64,000 bases of DNA from Fidelibacterota bacterium (lineage in GTDB: Bacteria > Fidelibacterota > UBA8477 > JABMPR01): contig JADHVL010000002.1 in assembly GCA_016784025.1 (NCBI GenBank), positions 135,363 through 199,362 of the forward strand, given 5' to 3'. Position numbers and translations under genes: made by a program. This document shows positions 63,632 to 64,000 of this stretch, in pieces. The first letter of the stretch is position 1; every line of letters starts with the position of its first letter. The notes beneath the pieces are model-generated. The model did no database searches, was not told the origin of the DNA, and saw nothing but the letters and a program-made list of their open reading frames with translations.

Positions 63632-63748
63632 ATCAGGTATATTTGTGTATGCGTTACTGTACAAGGCTTTAAGAGGTATTACGAACATGACTTCCCCGCT
63701 ATGTCCCCAAATCGTGCATTTTCGATCTAAAAGCGAATCGTCTCTCTT

Positions 63749-64000
63749 TTACGCCTGAGCGACAATTTGACTGTTGGCCTTTTTAGCTTTCGGTTTGAAT
63801 ATTTTGACAAGGAAATCAGGAGGAAATTTGGTGTAAATCATTGTTGTTTTAATATCCTGATGGCCAAGTAGATCTTTGACATACATGATATTGTTGGTCT
63901 CCACCAGACTACGGAGTGCAAAAGTATGACGCAAACTGTGAAGTGACTTGTCTTTGGAGATACCTGCATCATCAGCATAATCTCGGAATGCGTGTGTTAT
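63749..64000 (-). CDS. Tyrosine recombinase/integrase, C-terminal part (cut by window edge)
   Basis: C-terminal 83 residues of a phage-type integrase, read from the window edge. The frame is open beyond 64000 with no start. The catalytic box SLHSLRHTFA gives the His-x-x-Arg pair. LLGHQDIKTT gives the second His, and the nucleophile Tyr is in MIYTKF. A basic tail (KIFKPKAKKANS) ends the protein. The gene points at the tRNA-Lys fragment, 118 bases away, the expected arrangement for an integrase beside its attachment site. The N-terminal DNA-binding domains are outside the window. Confidence 0.92.
   Translation of the reverse strand: MTHAFRDYADDAGISKDKSLHSLRHTFALRSLVETNNIMYVKDLLGHQDIKTTMIYTKFPPDFLVKIFKPKAKKANSQIVAQA

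Noticed and set aside
63427..63672. 81-codon frame in the tRNA-derived region
   Set aside because: It crosses two hairpins and the tRNA fragments and shows no protein-like composition.
1..64000. CRISPR array
   Set aside because: No run of regularly spaced direct repeats was seen. The only tandem-like repeat is the period-9 acidic tract at 51831-51916.

Overview
The window looks like chromosome of a Gram-negative bacterium from the Fibrobacterota-Chlorobi-Bacteroidota side of the tree, most like Marinimicrobia, Calditrichota or KSB1-type lineages. That placement is inference. It rests on several secreted proteins ending in a type IX-like C-terminal sorting / FlgD-like domain with a YPNPFNPxT motif, outer-membrane barrels, SusD-free secretome genes, an NtrC-type two-component system, a GSII-type glutamine synthetase and a DUF4954-type protein. 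Most of the DNA is ordinary, densely coding chromosome. The right edge enters an integrated element.

Layout. 1-6.8 kb: a CLC channel truncated by the window edge, a small outer-membrane barrel, and a minus-strand run HAD hydrolase - AlkD-like - M1 peptidase - TrmO-like. 6.9-13.0 kb: a plus-strand operon pta-ackA-acyl carrier protein-GntR/UTRA regulator-DUF4954-like-nagB. A NagR/DasR-like operator sits in its promoter and a terminator closes it. 13.1-13.95 kb: a secreted thioredoxin-fold protein whose reading frame crosses one UGA exactly where the first active-site Cys is expected. A SECIS-like hairpin follows at once, so this is very probably a selenoprotein. 14.1-15.8 kb: an Lrp/AsnC regulator and GSII glutamine synthetase, surrounded by four copies of a TCGCT(T/A)A motif. 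15.9-19.5 kb: a heterodimeric ABC exporter. 19.7-24.1 kb: the glutamate synthase large subunit. 24.3-26.7 kb: metA followed in the same frame by metY, which has no ordinary start codon.

26.8-34.1 kb: secreted and surface proteins, namely an FG-GAP/VCBS protein with a sorting domain, a PorV/FadL-like barrel, a small lipoprotein and a YfbK-type VWA lipoprotein. 34.3-39.2 kb: a sensor kinase, a sigma-54 response regulator, a coiled-coil periplasmic protein and a barrel, in one tight operon. 39.6-43.9 kb: an RND efflux pair. 44-48.6 kb: a giant C25-type (gingipain-like) protease with a dockerin-like tail. 48.7-58.4 kb: a dihaem cytochrome c behind a Fur-box-like palindrome, an esterase lipoprotein, an Asp/His-rich lipoprotein, a two-TM protein, and two overlapping amidohydrolase genes holding three amidohydrolase modules, of which only one keeps an intact HxH. 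58.6-63.2 kb: an MFS transporter behind a second Fur-like site, pyruvate kinase, and a divergent GPH-type symporter. 63.3-64 kb: hairpins, tRNA-derived fragments and the end of a tyrosine recombinase. The 3' half of a tRNA-Lys(CTT) here looks like the left attachment site of an element extending beyond the window.

Together the metabolic genes describe amino-sugar breakdown to acetate, ammonium assimilation (GS plus GOGAT) and methionine synthesis by direct sulfhydrylation, in a cell with a large protein- and peptide-degrading secretome. The strongest new observations are the UGA/SECIS thioredoxin, the amino-sugar operon with its predicted operator, the start-less metY, the two Fur-like sites, and the tRNA-Lys attachment site.
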